A stretch of 22,691 bases of DNA from Geoglobus sp. (GTDB taxonomy: Archaea; Halobacteriota; Archaeoglobi; Archaeoglobales; Archaeoglobaceae): NCBI GenBank assembly GCA_015523645.1, contig WAJY01000248.1, positions 1 to 22,691 of the forward strand, given 5' to 3'. Positions within the stretch are counted from its first letter, which is position 1. The number at the start of each line of letters is the position of its first letter. The position numbers and the translations under genes were made by a program. A model generated the notes under the pieces. It saw only the letters and a list, made by a program, of their open reading frames with translations, was not told the DNA's origin and ran no database searches. This document shows positions 22,334-22,691 of this stretch, in pieces.

Positions 22334-22691
22334 ATGACAGAAGTTAACGGGCTGGATGTTGAGTATCTGAAAAATATTGTTGAAGCTGTCAAATCGAATC
22401 CTGAGCTTGGTAAAACGCTCTGGAGAGCAAGTGCAAAATGGAAGGGAGGATTTAGGGAAGAGGTGAAAATAAGAGAATTTACTGTCAGAATGGATGAGCC
22501 TAAGGATCTCGGTGGAACAAACACAGCACCAAACATGGTTGAAATGGTTCTTGGGGCATTTGGAGCCTGCTTGATTGTTGGTTATGCTATGAATGCTGCT
22601 GTCAGAGGCATCCATCTTGACAAGGTTGAGGTGGAGGTTGAGGGAGATATAGATCTCCCAGGATTTCTTGGACTTGAACCACCTGAAAAGG
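22334..22691 (+). CDS. OsmC-family protein, partial (3' end outside the window)
   Basis: The frame from ATG 22334 is open to the window end (119 codons seen). The segment GGTNTAPNMVEMVLGAFGACL, broken as GGTNTAPNMVE and GAFGACLIVGYAM, is the OsmC signature with the first catalytic cysteine in the GACL turn; the following IHLDKVEVEVEGDIDLPGFLGL fits the dimer strand. OsmC/Ohr proteins reduce peroxides with paired thiols; archaeal OsmC-like proteins are often linked with TusA-type sulfur genes. The second cysteine lies beyond the window. The gene follows the MtaA-like gene with its own TATA-like element. Confidence 0.88.
   Translation, partial: MTEVNGLDVEYLKNIVEAVKSNPELGKTLWRASAKWKGGFREEVKIREFTVRMDEPKDLGGTNTAPNMVEMVLGAFGACLIVGYAMNAAVRGIHLDKVEVEVEGDIDLPGFLGLEPPEK

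Overview
The window looks like chromosomal DNA from a euryarchaeon, most likely of the Archaeoglobales (inference). Support: an archaeal/eukaryal-type ATP-dependent DNA ligase; many short A/T-rich TATA boxes about 25 bases before start codons, several implying leaderless mRNAs; strong GGAGGTG ribosome sites inside operons; frequent TTG and GTG starts; moderate GC. No rRNA, tRNA, CRISPR or insertion sequence was recognised.

Layout. 1-484: a decayed gene remnant. 568-2235 (+): DNA ligase. 2352-5480 (-): an Ldh_2-family 2-hydroxyacid dehydrogenase, a LarA-type nickel-pincer racemase and a FadR/GntR regulator. 5791-6457 (+): two small membrane-anchor subunits of a succinate dehydrogenase/fumarate reductase. 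6597-10396 (+): a TAXI-type TRAP transporter (lipoprotein receptor plus fused permease) and a TauE/SafE exporter whose start overlaps the permease stop. 10382-15830 (-): one operon read suyA, suyB, fumarase alpha, fumarase beta, sdhA, sdhB. 15907-17440: a DUF2284 Cys-rich protein and an amidohydrolase, divergent. 17486-18971 (+): a 50-residue membrane protein overlapping a sodium:solute symporter. 18992-20027 (-): winged-helix regulator and nitrilase-type amidase. 20109-22691 (+): DUF6951-like Cys protein, TusA, carboxymuconolactone-decarboxylase-like protein, MtaA/MtbA-like (UroD-family) protein and a partial OsmC-like protein.

Main interpretation. Genes from 2352 to 15830 look like one catabolic island. 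The SAF-domain and UxaA-C-type pair resembles (2R)-3-sulfolactate sulfo-lyase SuyAB, which splits sulfolactate into pyruvate and sulfite. The TauE exporter could handle the sulfite, the TRAP system could import the substrate, and the dehydrogenase and racemase could interconvert enantiomers. Fumarase and succinate dehydrogenase/fumarate reductase share the lyase operon, so electrons or C4 acids are handled alongside. A competing reading is uptake and oxidation of C4 hydroxy-dicarboxylates (malate, tartrate), with the LarA protein as a malate racemase.

The island appears to be a regulon: the 11-mer TGGTCTAACCA, matching the known FadR-subfamily pattern TNGTNNNACNA, lies just downstream of the TATA box of both the dehydrogenase operon and the suyA operon, and a one-base variant lies in the same place before the TRAP receptor. 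The encoded FadR-type protein is the obvious candidate binder. A different, perfect 18-bp palindrome sits at the symporter promoter.
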